NCBI GenBank assembly: GCA_025330725.1
Contig: JAIWND010000074.1
Location: 1-49,982, forward strand
Length of the DNA stretch: 49,982 nucleotides
Reading direction: 5' to 3'
Source of the DNA: Chlamydoabsidia padenii
Lineage: Eukaryota; Mucoromycota; Mucoromycetes; Mucorales; Cunninghamellaceae
Position numbers and translations under genes: made by a program. Below, piece by piece: positions 26,157 through 37,607 of this stretch. The notes under the pieces are model-generated. The model made no database searches and was not told the origin of the DNA. It was given only the letters and a program-made list of their open reading frames with translations. Position 1 is the first letter of the stretch, and each line of letters opens with the position of its first letter.

Positions 26157-28134
26157 CTTACTTGATAAACATTACTATTTCGCATAGAAATGGCCACAGG
26201 GTAAACACTTATGTACATGGCGACAATGTAGACCAGTTGAGTTCCAGGGTTCAAAGCCATCAGATTGACTACAGCAAATCCAGCTAATTCCAAAAAGATC
26301 AAATTAGTATGTTACATTATCTCATGTTTTTCTTTCTCTTACCATTTCTAGTTGATATGGATTGGAAAAGTCCATCAATAAACCGAGATCCCCAATTGAT
26401 CCCATCCAACACCGGTAGCCAGTAATTCAAAGCCAAAAAGGATACCAGTTCCACCAAAGTGATCACCACCAAAGTCAATAAAAGCCATTTAGTTTGAGTG
26501 GAAGGGAAGAGAGTAGTGTAACAACGCCGAGGATGATCCAGTAAGTACCGTAATGTTTCGCGCCGCATATTCCGAGATGCAGGGGTGAGTTTATACATAA
26601 CCCAGATAATGAATCGAAGATTGATCGCATAAGCTGTGTTACCTGAGAGAATCAGAAGCATGGTGAAGATCAATGGCGCCGGTGCGTTCTGAAAAGGAAC
26701 CATACTGTCGTCAATGAGCATGATTCCCAAGTTGTTAAAGGCCGAGAGAGATTGGAAGAAGGAGAAGAACCAAGGATCGATAGGTCCACCCGTCTTGTTG
26801 GTGGTACGTAAGACATCTTGAGCATAAGTCGAACAAGCAATATAGATCCGGAAAAAAAAGGCAAAGAGAATGACGAGTCCAAGATAGTATGCCGGTACCA
26901 GTTTCACCAATAAATCCAAAGCACGATATTCAGCCCCACCAATCCGATACCGTTGTTCCCTTGTCAGTTGGCTCTTGTCCACTGGTTCCCGCATGATCCT
27001 GTCGAATTCATCCTCTTCATCCATAATGCCACCCGCCAGTAGCTCGTCATCGCCAGTCTCGAGGTCTTGATTATTACTATTATGCGTAAGCTTTTCGAGG
27101 GTTTCCCGGAATCGACGTTCTTGTTCCAATTGTTGTCGTGCCTTTAATCGCTGTTGTTCAATATCATCAGCAAATGCAATGCCCGTCGTTTCTGCACCAA
27201 TAGTATCGTGGGTTTCATTATGATCATCATCTTCAGTACTGTTTTTACTGCTGCTGTTAATGTCATTGTCGTCGTGGTGATGGTGGTGGTGAGATGCTGG
27301 AGAGTCTGGTGAAGAATGAGTGGTTCCGGAAGATTTCCGTCGATTGCCATTTCCACTACTGCCGCCGTTGTGATGCTGTAATGAAGATGGACAAGTGTTG
27401 ACCAGCCTTAAACCCAAATCTTTATCTTGGTCTGTTGGATAGCGAGTCATATCATCGTCCGTGGTCCACATATCCACTTTTGAATGATCTGGTGATAAAT
27501 TGTTGTTGATTTTGTCACTATCGTCGCCGTTGTCAGCCATGTAAGAGGTATCAAAGTAAGGATGTGATGGAAGTGAAGTATTGATTTCATTGTCGGCAAG
27601 TGAAGATCGTCGTAGTTTTCGTAGGTTTATAGGAGCAGAAGGTCGAGCGGTTGATGTTGATTTACTGTTGCTGCTTCCTCTACGACCACCACCGATTGCC
27701 GATCGCCGCCTTCGCCGATGTTCTTCCCGCATCCGGCGAGCTTTGTTGAATAAGAGGACATCCTCGAATCGTTTAGAAAAGTAATGACGCCGAATAAGGA
27801 CCACGATTAATGAGACACCAATGTGTGAGCCAAAGAAGGACGAGAAGAAGAGGACTAGGACTTGGTATGTACTGAACCCAGATATAGGCAACGTATTGAG
27901 TCCTGTATTAGTTGCACCCGTTGTCGCCATAAAGAGAGCATCGATGTATTGATAATTAGTACCAGGTTGACAGTAGTACAAGGCCGAGAAGAAGAAGATC
28001 AAGAAGAGTATATACAAGTAATGTAGTTGCAAAAAGTGAGTGTGTTCCGACCAGATACGTCCCAACCAAGCCAAATTTATATTCTTGAGTCTTCGCCAGC
28101 TTAACAATTCAGCAGCACGTCTATAGGGTAGCAT
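25364..28134 (-). CDS. TRK1: Trk-type high-affinity potassium transporter
   Basis: Four exons (28134-26343, 26283-26162, 26041-25702, 25641-25364) give 843 residues. Four M-P-M repeats are visible through their P-loops with the conserved glycine: FMATTGATNTGLNTLP, SFFQSLSAFNNLGIM, GLFQSISTRNAGFAVVN (split by intron 1) and IYESVSGFGNVGAS. Between repeats 1 and 2 there is a cytoplasmic loop of roughly 300 residues rich in Ser, Asp, His and Arg, as in fungal Trk1/Trk2. The transporter takes up K+ at the plasma membrane and helps set membrane potential; the long loop is the usual site of regulation. The start is the first true ATG, 37 residues before TM1. The frame stays open further upstream without an ATG, so a longer N-terminus through an upstream exon cannot be excluded. 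Intron 2 carries a 35-nt homopolymer. Confidence 0.95.
26118..26152. repeat. 35-nt homopolymer (T on +, A on gene strand) in Trk intron 2
   Basis: On the gene strand it begins about 10 nt after the donor GTAAGAATTA at 26161. Third example of this placement in the window. Confidence 0.8.
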
Positions 28135-28832
28135 GAGAGGTGCCACTGGATTGATATGCAAAATATTCAAAGGAAAGAAGAAGAGATAAAAAAACAAAAA
28201 AAGAAAAATCCTTTGATCAATTTTACAAACCCCGCAATCTTGTTAGTCAACAAGAGTGATTTTTTTTCCATTTTTTCATGGTCAGCAATCCAGTTGAGAG
28301 AGGAAGTTGAAACACCTCATCGAAAAGAACAATTTATGCTTAGTGTATGATTGACCGGAATGCGCTATATCGCACACTGACAACATCTTGTGGTGTTCTT
28401 ACCATGCATAATTTTGAAACACCGCTCGCGAGGCTATCATGGACAATGGACAACCTATGTATAATATGATACTGATGATGCAGTGTGATAATGAGTGAGG
28501 AAAGAAGAAAGTATACCTATGTCACGGAAAGTGAAAAAAAAAATTAACCAATGATGAATGATAAAAGGTTCTTGTTTATATTGCGCTCAAGCTGTATACA
28601 GTATCCACTAGGCGGGTATTGTAAATTAAGAACCAACCCGCTATGAAATGTTTACTTCAACTTGTTTCAAATTCCGCCTCCTTTTTTTTTTTTCTTTTTC
28701 TTTTTCTTTCCTTTAAACACCTTCCATTAATCTACTCTATCACTTTTTCTTTTTCTCTCTCTTATTTTACTTTATACTTTATTATATACACTTGGATTCA
28801 CCTCACACTGCTCTATAACAACGAAACAGCTC
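28135..28832. promoter_or_regulatory. divergent promoter: Trk (-) and HMG-box (+)
   Basis: About 700 bp head-to-head. A variant of the recurrent element (ACAAACCCCGC, 28225-28235) lies about 95 bp before the Trk ATG. TTTCAAATTCCGCC near 28666-28679 lies about 155 bp before the HMG-box ATG, and is followed by a pyrimidine-rich leader (28680-28780). The middle has no coding signal. Confidence 0.5.
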
Positions 28833-29868
28833 ATGATGACCTTGGGTAAGGACAAAAAATTAGGGATATTAAAGTATTGGTCCTCACTCCATCTCTCTTT
28901 TAAATAACAATAGATGACGATCATAAAGAAAAGTATTCCAAATTGAAGAAACGTATCCGGGACATTGAAAGGGTAAGTTTGAAAATAGAACACTTGATGT
29001 TGACACCAGCCACAAACACCATCCTTTTACCTTTTACTTTTATAGGAAAACGACTTTTTACATGTCCGTATACATAAAGCTCGGAAAAGCGTACGACGAT
29101 TAAGATTGGAACGAACGTAAGTATGGAACAGGTAAAAGGATCTTTATAAAAAGTATATATATTATTAAGGCTAAACTGACTAATTCTTTCTTTTTAGGTT
29201 TTTGCTAGACCGTATTGAAAAGATCAGCCAACACGACTCAATGGATGAATCTGACGAAGAAGGACATTCTGATCAAGAACATGCTGTGTTACCGGTAAGA
29301 CTCAATATACTTTTGAATTTTTAAAAGGGAGGAGGAGGAGGAGGCGGTGTTGCTTATATATTAATGACTTTTATTATTATCTTGATAGGTTATTAACAAC
29401 AAAACAGCTAAACCACCTAAAAAGAAGAAAGATCCAAACGCACCTAAAGGCCCTGGTAATGTCTTCTTCCTCTTCTGTCGCTTACAACGGGATAAAATTA
29501 AGGACGAACACCCTGAAGAACGAAGTCTTGGTGAAGTGACGAAACTATTAAGTGCTAAATGGAAAGGACTTGATAAAGAAGAAAAGAAGGTAAATAAAAG
29601 AAGGACATGATCCATCTACTCAATATTAACAAACACACACACACACACACTCTCTCTCTTTATATATATGTATGGGAAATAGGTATACCAGGACATGTAT
29701 CAAAAGGAATTGGAAGAATATGAAGTGGCCATGAAATCGTATAACAGCAACAACAACCTCTCAAACCCTATTGCCACCACATCCACAGGATCTGCCATCA
29801 ATGACCATCATCATACAATGGACGAAGATATCTCATTTAGTAGTGCTGCTCCTTCACCTGCACCATAA
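28833..29868 (+). CDS. HMG-box protein, INO80-subunit (Nhp10-like)
   Basis: Six exons (28833-28845, 28914-28972, 29046-29116, 29198-29294, 29389-29589, 29683-29868) give 208 residues. An N-terminal coiled coil (KEKYSKLKKRIRDIE, RRLRLERTFLLDRI, about 8-55) resembles the segment shared by INO80 subunits such as Nhp10 and INO80E. An acidic spacer with a Lys patch (KPPKKKKDPNAPKGP) leads into one HMG box about 98-165 (NVFFLFCRLQRDKI, SLGEVTKLLSAKWKGLDKEEKKVY). Expected role: DNA binding within a nuclear chromatin-remodelling complex. Two adjacent ATGs at 28833 and 28836 could both start translation. An A/C/T microsatellite sits in intron 5 (CA repeat about 29630-29650). Confidence 0.85.
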
Positions 29869-30240
29869 ACTCCTCCCCTCTTCCCTTATTTAACATCCAT
29901 TAATCGCCATATCCTTTAATGTAGATTCTCTTTATGCCTCATCCACACACACGTCATATTCTCCCCTTCTCATCACCCTTTATCTCTTATATATTTGCTG
30001 TATGAATACACCCACTTAACCCCCCCTTCTAGGAATTAGTCATAATCGTAGCTGTGTTGATCTTTTGTACAAAAACCATCTTCCCCCATTAAATGAATAA
30101 TAAAGACAAACATTTGGTGCCCATATATACACCATCCTTTAAAATTGATAAAAACATTGGTCTTTTTATTATTATTGATTAACATTACTATCAAAAATGC
30201 ATACTATATATATAAACTATAAACTAAAACTCCTGGTTTG
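29869..30240. other. convergent 3' spacer
   Basis: Holds the 3' untranslated regions of the HMG-box gene (GAATAATAAAGAC near 30095-30107) and the minus-strand kaptin gene. No coding signal. Confidence 0.5.
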
Positions 30241-32478
30241 TTACGTAGATTCAAAGATAATGGATTTTTCCAATTCCTTCTGTTTTTTCCATTCCAATAG
30301 TAGATCCAGTTTTTGTTTCTTGGTGCCTTGAATAAATTGTAGCGCTTCTAGTAAACGTGTCTTGGCTTTTAACATGTTGGGCTAAGGGGGAAAAAAAGAA
30401 GAAGCGGAGCGGAGCGGTTAGTTGTCAATATATTGATGATCATCTTCTTATAGTCTATGATTACCTGGAATATATGTACACCATACATTGTTGTCACCAG
30501 TAATTCGTCCAAACCATCACAGTTTAGATCAAAATGTATAATACGGTAGATAGGATAAGCAAATTGTCGCCGCCATATTACATTGTAATCTTGTGTCCCT
30601 GATACTATATACGATAACAAAAAAGTGAGTCAAAAGATGAGTGAATAGCATAAGTTTACCTTGTTTGTAGATGAGTACTTGTCGCCCATAGGTACCAATC
30701 ATGATTTCCCTTTCTCCATCCCAATCTACATCCATAGCATGTGAGCAAAGGACACTATCGTATAGTGCAGATTGAGGTAAGGTTCTATGTTGTGACAGTC
30801 CATCGGTGTGTATTGATCTATTAGCAGTATATGTATATGTATAAGTGCCAAATAATTCCAACAACCTTACTATTAGTACCCACCTGTATACTGATGCTTG
30901 TTTGATTGCACTTGTAACCACCAAGCAAAGTTCTTCATCACGATCTAGTAACAATATATTACAAGTATCTATTAAATAAACAATCCCATTCGGTCCTGTC
31001 TTTTTACTCTTACTTACCAGCTTTTGTCACCCGTGGCTGGAATATCAGGACCGATGTGATAGGGCTAAACGTTCGTATACAATGGGATCGAGTTTCATGG
31101 CCATCTAAAAGAGTATACATAATGCATTAGTATAAGGATTCCAGAGGTTCATTTTACACCCCGACATTTGTTTTGGTACCTTTATCATAGAATCCTAGGA
31201 AGAGTTCCCCATGTTGTCCACCAGCACAAATCACCCGAGTCCCATTAGAGTGACCAAAAAATTGCATAAAGAGGATGTTGATACGCCTATCAGAGATATG
31301 TTGTAACATTGGATAATGGCTGAAAGTTGAGATTTCTTGAAATTGCATGGTTGCTTCATTCTATTTTTCAAGAGAAGTGAGATATGATAATGATGATAAA
31401 TGGTGATTACCTGTAAATAAAGATGGATCATCCCATCCATTGAGCTTAAGAAGAAGCCTAATCGTTTTTCGTCCTTGTATTGCACACTAAAGTTTAAATC
31501 AAAAAGTAAAAATAAAGATTAGTATGCAACAGATTGATAATGACGTTTCGTATTTACTTACTAGGAGTGTGTGATTTGCATTGGAGGTAAATCCAAAGGT
31601 ATGATTTGCGAGGATGCTATCAATTACGGTAAAGTCAGCAAGTAGTTGCCAATGGACATTGCATGAATATGCTGTATTACCGGATATATTAGCCAAAGTT
31701 TGTTCAAGGTAGGGTTTGGCTGGGGTATTGTGTCCGTAAATTCGTAAACTGTAAGCCAACCCGGTATGGTCAATGTCAATATCGGTTTTCTATTTGCAAG
31801 AGATTAGTTCCATCATATACGAGTATACAAATAACTTGTCTTACCTGAGCGACGGCAATCACCACAGCTATCCTTATATCATCTTTATCATTTCCAAGCT
31901 CCATTATGTCAACCGCAATGACTTCCGACTTTCCTACGAGGATAAAAGTGTGAGCACGGCAAAATAATAATAACAATACTAATAATAGATGCAGCAAGGG
32001 ATGGAAAAGTCCTTACCTGTTTCCAAATCCAAGTCCAAACATATACAATTCCAGTAACCATCGTTAGCAATAAAAGCAGTAAGTTCTGAAGCTGAGGCAG
32101 TGACCAAATGTTGTCTAGGTTTTGGTAGCAAATCTAGAATCATAAAGAAAGAAGAGGATCAGTTTATCGTCAATACTAAAGATATCACTTACCTTTTTGT
32201 TTGTCAGGTAAAACTGTACCAGGTAGTTGATCATGTCTACTGGAAGGAAAGTCAGGTGCCCTATTCAAGTATGTTGGTAAACGTGTACTCAAAAGAGTAA
32301 CCCCATAGATGTTTCTACATGGATAGTATTATCAAGTTAAAAAAGAGTAGTTTAGAATATTCGACAGTAGGGACAATCATTGTTAAAAAAATACTTACGT
32401 TCTTTCATAACCATATCTAGCATAGTGTGTTTCCTTGAATAAAAAGTCGTCGTCGTGATTGGCGGAATCCCCTTCCAT
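30241..32478 (-). CDS. KPTN: kaptin homologue (KICSTOR-type WD/FG-GAP beta-propeller protein)
   Basis: Twelve exons (32478-32399, 32314-32193, 32133-32017, 31933-31845, 31789-31562, 31473-31411, 31360-31180, 31104-31018, 30944-30884, 30817-30660, 30604-30465, 30381-30241) give 488 residues; human kaptin has 436. Matching landmarks in order: an early YGYERTNIYGV, LGFFLSSMDGMIHLYLQ in mid-protein, ALYDSVLCSHAMDVDWDG followed by EIMIGTYGRQVLIYK, HFDLNCDGLDELLVTTMYGVHIFQ, and a charged C-terminal helix. Kaptin is a subunit of KICSTOR, which recruits GATOR1 to lysosomes to restrain TORC1. Oddity: at the intron 31561-31474 the first acceptor AG (31487) breaks the frame by one base; using the next AG, 13 nt downstream, restores it. 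That join is therefore less certain than the others. Confidence 0.85.
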
Positions 32479-32928
32479 ATGAATTTAAATAAGGAAGAAG
32501 AAAAAGAGGTGAAAAATGACACCGCTTTTCCTTTTTATTTTTAGTGGTCCAAAACTCCGCTACCACCAAAAAAACCAACTGTGAGACTGCATCTTTCGCT
32601 GATATAGCTCATATACGTACTGTTATAAATTTGAGTAGGCAAGTAAAGCCCAGGATGTTGATTGGTAGTGCCATTAAGGGCAAAACCAAAAGAAACCCTT
32701 CATAGCAGTTGTAAACTGGAGGATCAAAGCCTAATGGCCCTGAATGACGAAGGTAAATTAGACGAGAGACTAAGAAAACATTCGGTGACTATCCGTATAA
32801 AGAACTAGCATAAAGAAAGGTTCCTGATGGCATATGCATGAATATACAATAGGATCGATGTAAGAAAAAATAATTACAAATCCCGCTTCGCATGGCGGGT
32901 TTTAAAAGCAGTAACCACTACTATCACC
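32479..32928. promoter_or_regulatory. spacer: kaptin promoter and first array promoter
   Basis: Contains the kaptin 5' region (AAAACTCCGC near 32552) and, at 32876-32905, a double copy of the recurrent element as an inverted pair (AAATCCCGC, then GCGGGTTTTAAA), 25-50 bp before the small open frame starting at 32929. The rest has no recognisable content. Confidence 0.5.
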
Positions 32929-33790
32929 ATGTTTCATCAATGGAAGAACGATTCCTTCCCAAAACGCACTTTCAGTCTCTGTGGTATTGGGGTATATTTG
33001 ACTAATGGCGATGAATCTCTAACGGAGGGAAAGAGGATGGTAATGTGAAACTGTCTGCACCCTTCATCAAGACTTTGACACTAATACTTTTGCTTCTCTC
33101 TTCGTCTTTCTTCATGTTTAGGTGAAATTGATACATACTAACTCCTTGTGTATGGACTATGTACTGGTGATGGACAAACTAGGGGAAAAGGTAAAGAAAT
33201 CAAACAACAGGAAAAAAATAAAAGAGGAGATACTGTAAAATGGGTCCTTCTCTTTTGAGTTAACAACTTCATCAAGGCTCTGATACTAATACCTCTCTTC
33301 TCTCTCTATCTCTCTTTTTCTTTCTGTCTAGGTAAATAGGTGACACAAATACCAGCAAATGTAAGCAACAACTTGGGCGACTGATCATTTATTTACCCAA
33401 ATCGACGCCTATGACAGGGCGCACGGTCAAACTGGGTACAAATCATCCACTATCTCATCACGAAAACTCTCACCCACTTTGCATGAACGTCTTAACAAAA
33501 CTCCGCCGTGATAGATCTGGGAAAAGTAAAATGATCAGCTAAATATGTCTTTCTTCAGTAGGATCAGATGATCAGACAATAGGAAAGAAACGAGCGGCTT
33601 ACTCTTTAACATTGGGTTGGATTGGACGATGAACAAAAGCGGTGACGGTCTCTGACATTCTTTATCTCTCATCCCTTCTTCACTCACATAATTTAGACTC
33701 TCTTTTTATCATCCCTCTCCCTCCTTCTCACTATAGTATAGACATAGCTGTAGATATAATATAGAAATGACTCTGGATGTAATAAAAAAA
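32877..33790 (+). repeat. array unit 1
   Basis: Begins with the CCCGC/GCGGG motif pair, carries the three exon-like modules described for the 63-residue frame, a GATCTGGGAA-type block near 33515-33530, and ends with the family tail (ATAGTATAGACATAG...TATAGAAATGA...TAATAAAA, 33733-33788). Most similar to unit 2 and to the 3' half of unit 4. Confidence 0.6.
32929..33343 (+). CDS. putative small three-exon protein (array unit 1)
   Basis: Exons 32929-33039, 33122-33190 and 33332-33343 join in phase 0 to a 63-residue protein ending in TGA. All boundaries are GT-AG with pyrimidine tracts before the acceptors. It starts MFHQWKNDSF, contains YLTNGDESLTEGKRM at the end of exon 1, and exon 2 (69 nt) reads HTNSLCMDYVLVMDKLGE. 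The same 69-nt exon recurs at 35809-35877 and 41968-42036 with mostly silent or conservative changes and no stop. CACCATG is a reasonable start context and the promoter-type motif lies just upstream. No known domain, signal peptide or membrane segment is seen and I do not recognise a family. It may be a real small gene or the least decayed copy of a dead one. Confidence 0.4.
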
Positions 33791-34344
33791 TCATATCAAG
33801 CACTTTGTCTACATAGGCCTTTGTAATAAGCGAAAAAGTATTAGTTAGTTGATTGTCTGATGGCCTCATACATATGATAGGAATGAATGGTACTGAACGA
33901 CATGACATTGGGATTACATATATCGTTATCATGAAGCGGGTTTGACAAACACAGCCTCTGATCGAGAAACTAGTCTTTTATTACAATACTTTCTCCATTT
34001 CTTTTCTTCTCCTATCACCCTTTTAGCATGATAAGTAACAAAAAAACAGATCTAGACTTTCGTTAAGCTCTTTTGACATTGTCAATGCAAAAGGAATGAC
34101 AGGTACAGATGACCTTAAACTTGGTTCGATTGAAATGAGTGCCTGAAAGCTTGGTTTTTTACTGAGAATACATCATAAAAGTACACACTCGGTTTATTGG
34201 CATCGGTTTGATAAAGAGGTGAGACCTGATACTCTCCTTTTTAGACACGGGAGGTAAAAAGAAAAAGAAAAAGAAAAAGAAAAAGAGAACGAAAAAAAGA
34301 CTGCAAGCCTGTACAGCTCCATACAAGGGACTTGGCGCTTGGTG
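33791..34344. other. spacer with a further motif-plus-leader start
   Basis: GAAGCGGGTTTGAC at about 33932-33945 followed by a T/C-rich leader (33970-34024) looks like another unit start, but no conserved module follows. A GAAAAA microsatellite lies at 34257-34285. No gene is supported. Confidence 0.4.
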
Positions 34345-35281
34345 TTCTATGTAAAGTTTGTTGTAAATAGGCTAAGCAATGCTCATGGCCCATTTATTGA
34401 TGAGAATCCATTGTCCATTGAGACGGTAGAGCTCTTACAAGGAACCATAGGGTACGCAAGGTTTGAAAACAGGTCTTTGCGAAAACGGTCCACAAAGGAA
34501 AACATGAAAAAAGTGAAACCATGCCCCTTCAGGGATGTCTCCAAATGGTATTGGAAGGACCCACATCAAATCCAATCTGATAGTTCTTTACTTTTGGCCT
34601 GGAACATGATTTGATCTCTATTGGGGAATTGCCAGACGCACGGGATTTTGGTAAGAGCTCTATTTGCTCCAATTGTCCACGGATGCTAATGATTAAAGTG
34701 GCGATGTGGACATTATAGCCCATTTCCAACAAAACTTACATAATGATCAATGTAGCAAGACCCTTGTGTCGGTCAATTCAGACTTGCGATGACTTTTACC
34801 TGTTCTTTGCAAGAAAAAAAAAAGAAGTCTGGTTCCTTTCGTACTTTTTCAGATCCCGCCTGCCTCTACTAAGATTTGGAAAGGCTCTACTGCCTTAATG
34901 AACAAGTGATGCTAATGGTTAAAGTGACCATGTGCATTCCTCAGCCTATTTCCCACAAACTTTACATAAAGGCCATTGTACCAAGTCCACTGTATGGAGC
35001 AGTATAGCCTCAAGATTGTTTTCCCCTGACTTTTGTAAAAAAAGTTGCAGAATGAAAATTGACACACAAGACAAAACTTGATTCAAAACCCACTTACTCT
35101 CGCCTTGAATCTTGGGAGAGCTCAACCAACTTAATGAACAAGCGATGCTAATGACAAAAGTAACCATGAGCATTCCTTAGCCTATTTCCAGCAAACTTTA
35201 CATAATAGTCGTTGTACCAAGTATTTTGTGTCGGTCAGTCCAGACTTGTGATGACTTTTACCTGTCCTTTGCTAGACGGGA
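34345..35281. repeat. dispersed repeat: one inverted and three direct copies
   Basis: Direct copies at about 34647-34813, 34875-35045 and 35111-35281 share GATGCTAATG.TTAAAGT, AGCCxATTTCC.ACAAACTTTACATAA and TTGTACCAAG blocks; copies 1 and 3 also share CTTGTGTCGGTC..TCCAGACTTG and ATGACTTTTACCTGT. The stretch 34345-34440 is an inverted copy (reverse complement of the CCATGAGCATTxCTTAGCC and GTAAGAGCTCTA blocks). A fragment of the same element lies near 12220-12285. No coding potential is seen; it could be a non-autonomous element. Confidence 0.7.
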
Positions 35282-35394
35282 GGAAGAAAGATTCATGTTC
35301 AAAAAGCGGTGTTTGAAAGCAAAAATAAAATAAAAGAGAGACAAAAAAAAAGTTCACCGAGGTGGACTTTCTGAAATATAAGATTTTGTTTTTT

Positions 35395-37600
35395 AAAGGC
35401 GTCCCGCCACTTTTAATCTTCTTCTTCTTCTTCTTCTTCCCTCCTTTCTCTTTTTCCTCTTATTCACTCACCTTCAACATGGCATTATTACTGTACTGTA
35501 TCATTGACGATGGATTGATAAACTACTGATTACGAGCAAGTCATCAACTTTTATTCACCAACTATCACCACTGACAACAAATACCCAACTTTAGCACAAA
35601 TATGAAACTCACGATGGTTGGGAACGGATAGACGAAGATGAACGAATGAGGTGACGAAGCAACTGACCCTGTGGTACTGGGGTATGTTTTACTAATGGCG
35701 ATGAATCTCTAACGGAGGGAAAGGCGATGGTAATGTTATACTGTCTGCACCCTTCAAGACTTTGATACTAATACTTTTGCTTCTCTCTTCGTCTTTCTTC
35801 ATGTTTAGGTAGAATTGATACATACTAACTCTTTGTGTATGGGCTACGTACTGGTGATGGACAAACTAGGGGAAACGGTAAAGCAATCAAATAACAGGGG
35901 GGGGGGAAGAGGAGATGCTGTAAAATGGTCCTTTCTCTTTTGGGTTAACAACTTCACCAAGACTCTGATACTGAAACCTCTCTTTCTCTCTCTTCCTATA
36001 TGTTTAGGTAAATCGGTGGCCCAAATAATAACGAAGTCAACTGCCTTGACGATTCATCTTGTTCTATTCGAATGGTTACTTTTGGTGCTGATTTGCTTAC
36101 CAAACAATATCACCTACATCACCATCCATACAGTCGTCCTTCACAACATATCTCCACTATCACCCAAAACCATCAATGGTTTATTATGTCCGAACGGCTT
36201 ATAGTTCTTCTTGGCACACCATTACGATCTGACGAATCCTCGATAAAATGAACACCAGGCAACTCCTAGGCAGAAAAATGTAGATCTGACAAAAGTAAAC
36301 GTATGCTATAAAACTCGATGCTGAATCCAACTTATCAGCTTTATAACACCACAACGTTTTAATGCATACCGCTGGACATATCGATAAATTCGATATAATT
36401 GGGCAGGCGGCAAATTGATTATACGTAAACAATCACCAATCATATCACCAGGAAAACTCTCGCCTTCAGGAACATTTCACCAAAACTCGGGTCTCGGCAG
36501 ATCTGGGAATGACAACATGATATACTAAGCATCTCCACATTCAATGGGACTTGGTCGATCGACAACATGAATACAATGGATGACTCTCTCTTTAGATCGG
36601 ATTCGACTATGAATACAAGTGATAAAGGTATCTGGCTTTACCTTTCTCCTTTTTACCATGGACCCTTCCACCATCCTCTCCATATAACCAGGTTAACAAT
36701 AAATCCATGATGCCCACTGTCGCTTTTATGTTGGTGAATCAATCTCAATGCCATGATTGACAATGCCACTTGCTCTTGCTGATGTCACGATGTACAGTAC
36801 AATGGTGGTTTTGGAATGGAAGCTCTACCTCTACTGTTGGAGACCTCTGACACATATGGAAATCAAGACATAACAAACATCTCACGTTTGTCTTTGGTGC
36901 TCGACGCATCATCAATTGGAACACACTAGGTGGCATTCAACTGGCTCGGGTTACACTACAAAATGATCAAGCACCAAACACCTTCATACAATGCTATTTA
37001 TGCTGATCTAGATTTGACAATGTAATCAAGTAGTACGCAACTGGGATAATAAATGGTTTGCTTGGATCATGGTTACCGCTGAATACTGGCCAAAGTAGGT
37101 TTAGAAGAAAAAAGAAGATGGGGGTGGTGGTTGACAAAATGGCTCACTTTCTTTTTTCCTTTTTTACTAAACAAGTTATGTATGTAGGACAACTTAAAGG
37201 CATAAATTATAGATTTACGTTTAAAACTATACTGTATCTTTGTTGTTATGGGGATGATTTAATAAAAAAAAAAACTGATTTGGTTTTATGGTATAACTAT
37301 ATAGACTTTGTGTATTTGTTGTAGGGGGTCGTTTTATAAAGATGCTGGATTGGTTTTAAGATATTACAATGTAGACTTTCTGTGTTTGTGGGATGGTTGG
37401 CCAAAAGAATGGACTTTTATTCAGGAAGCGCATGTCATGCCAACCTAATCACTCCATTACTTATGTATCTTAATCCTTTCTTTTGTATTACAGTCATTGA
37501 GGATTTTTATCATATCTTGATGACATTTTTATTCCAAAGGGGTTGAATGTCTGTACCTTCTCGAGTGGATGTCGCTTCTTTGATTGATTATCCTTTTTTT
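35395..37600 (+). repeat. array unit 2
   Basis: Opens with GGCGTCCCGCC and a long CTT-rich leader (35415-35475). Module 1 at 35671-35731 reads VCFTNGDESLTEGKAM but an in-frame TGA stands a few codons upstream. The 69-nt module 2 exon is at 35809-35877 (VELIHTNSLCMGYVLVMDK...), followed after an intron by an exon starting GTAAATCGG at about 36009. A block like GCATGAACATxTTxxCAAAACTC...GATCTGGGAA (36465-36510) matches unit 1. The right-hand part (36550-37600) has no recognised module and its end is not defined. Confidence 0.5.
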
Positions 37601-37607
37601 GGTAGAT

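Noticed and set aside
28135..28197. Upstream extension of the Trk open frame (FFYLFFFPLNILHINPVAP-like)
   Set aside because: No ATG begins it, and ATG 28134 gives a sensible N-terminus before the first membrane segment; an unseen upstream exon remains possible but is unsupported.
36745..36936. Cys/His-rich minus-strand frame of 63 codons
   Set aside because: No spacing typical of a zinc finger, no splice-linked neighbours, and no counterpart in other array units.
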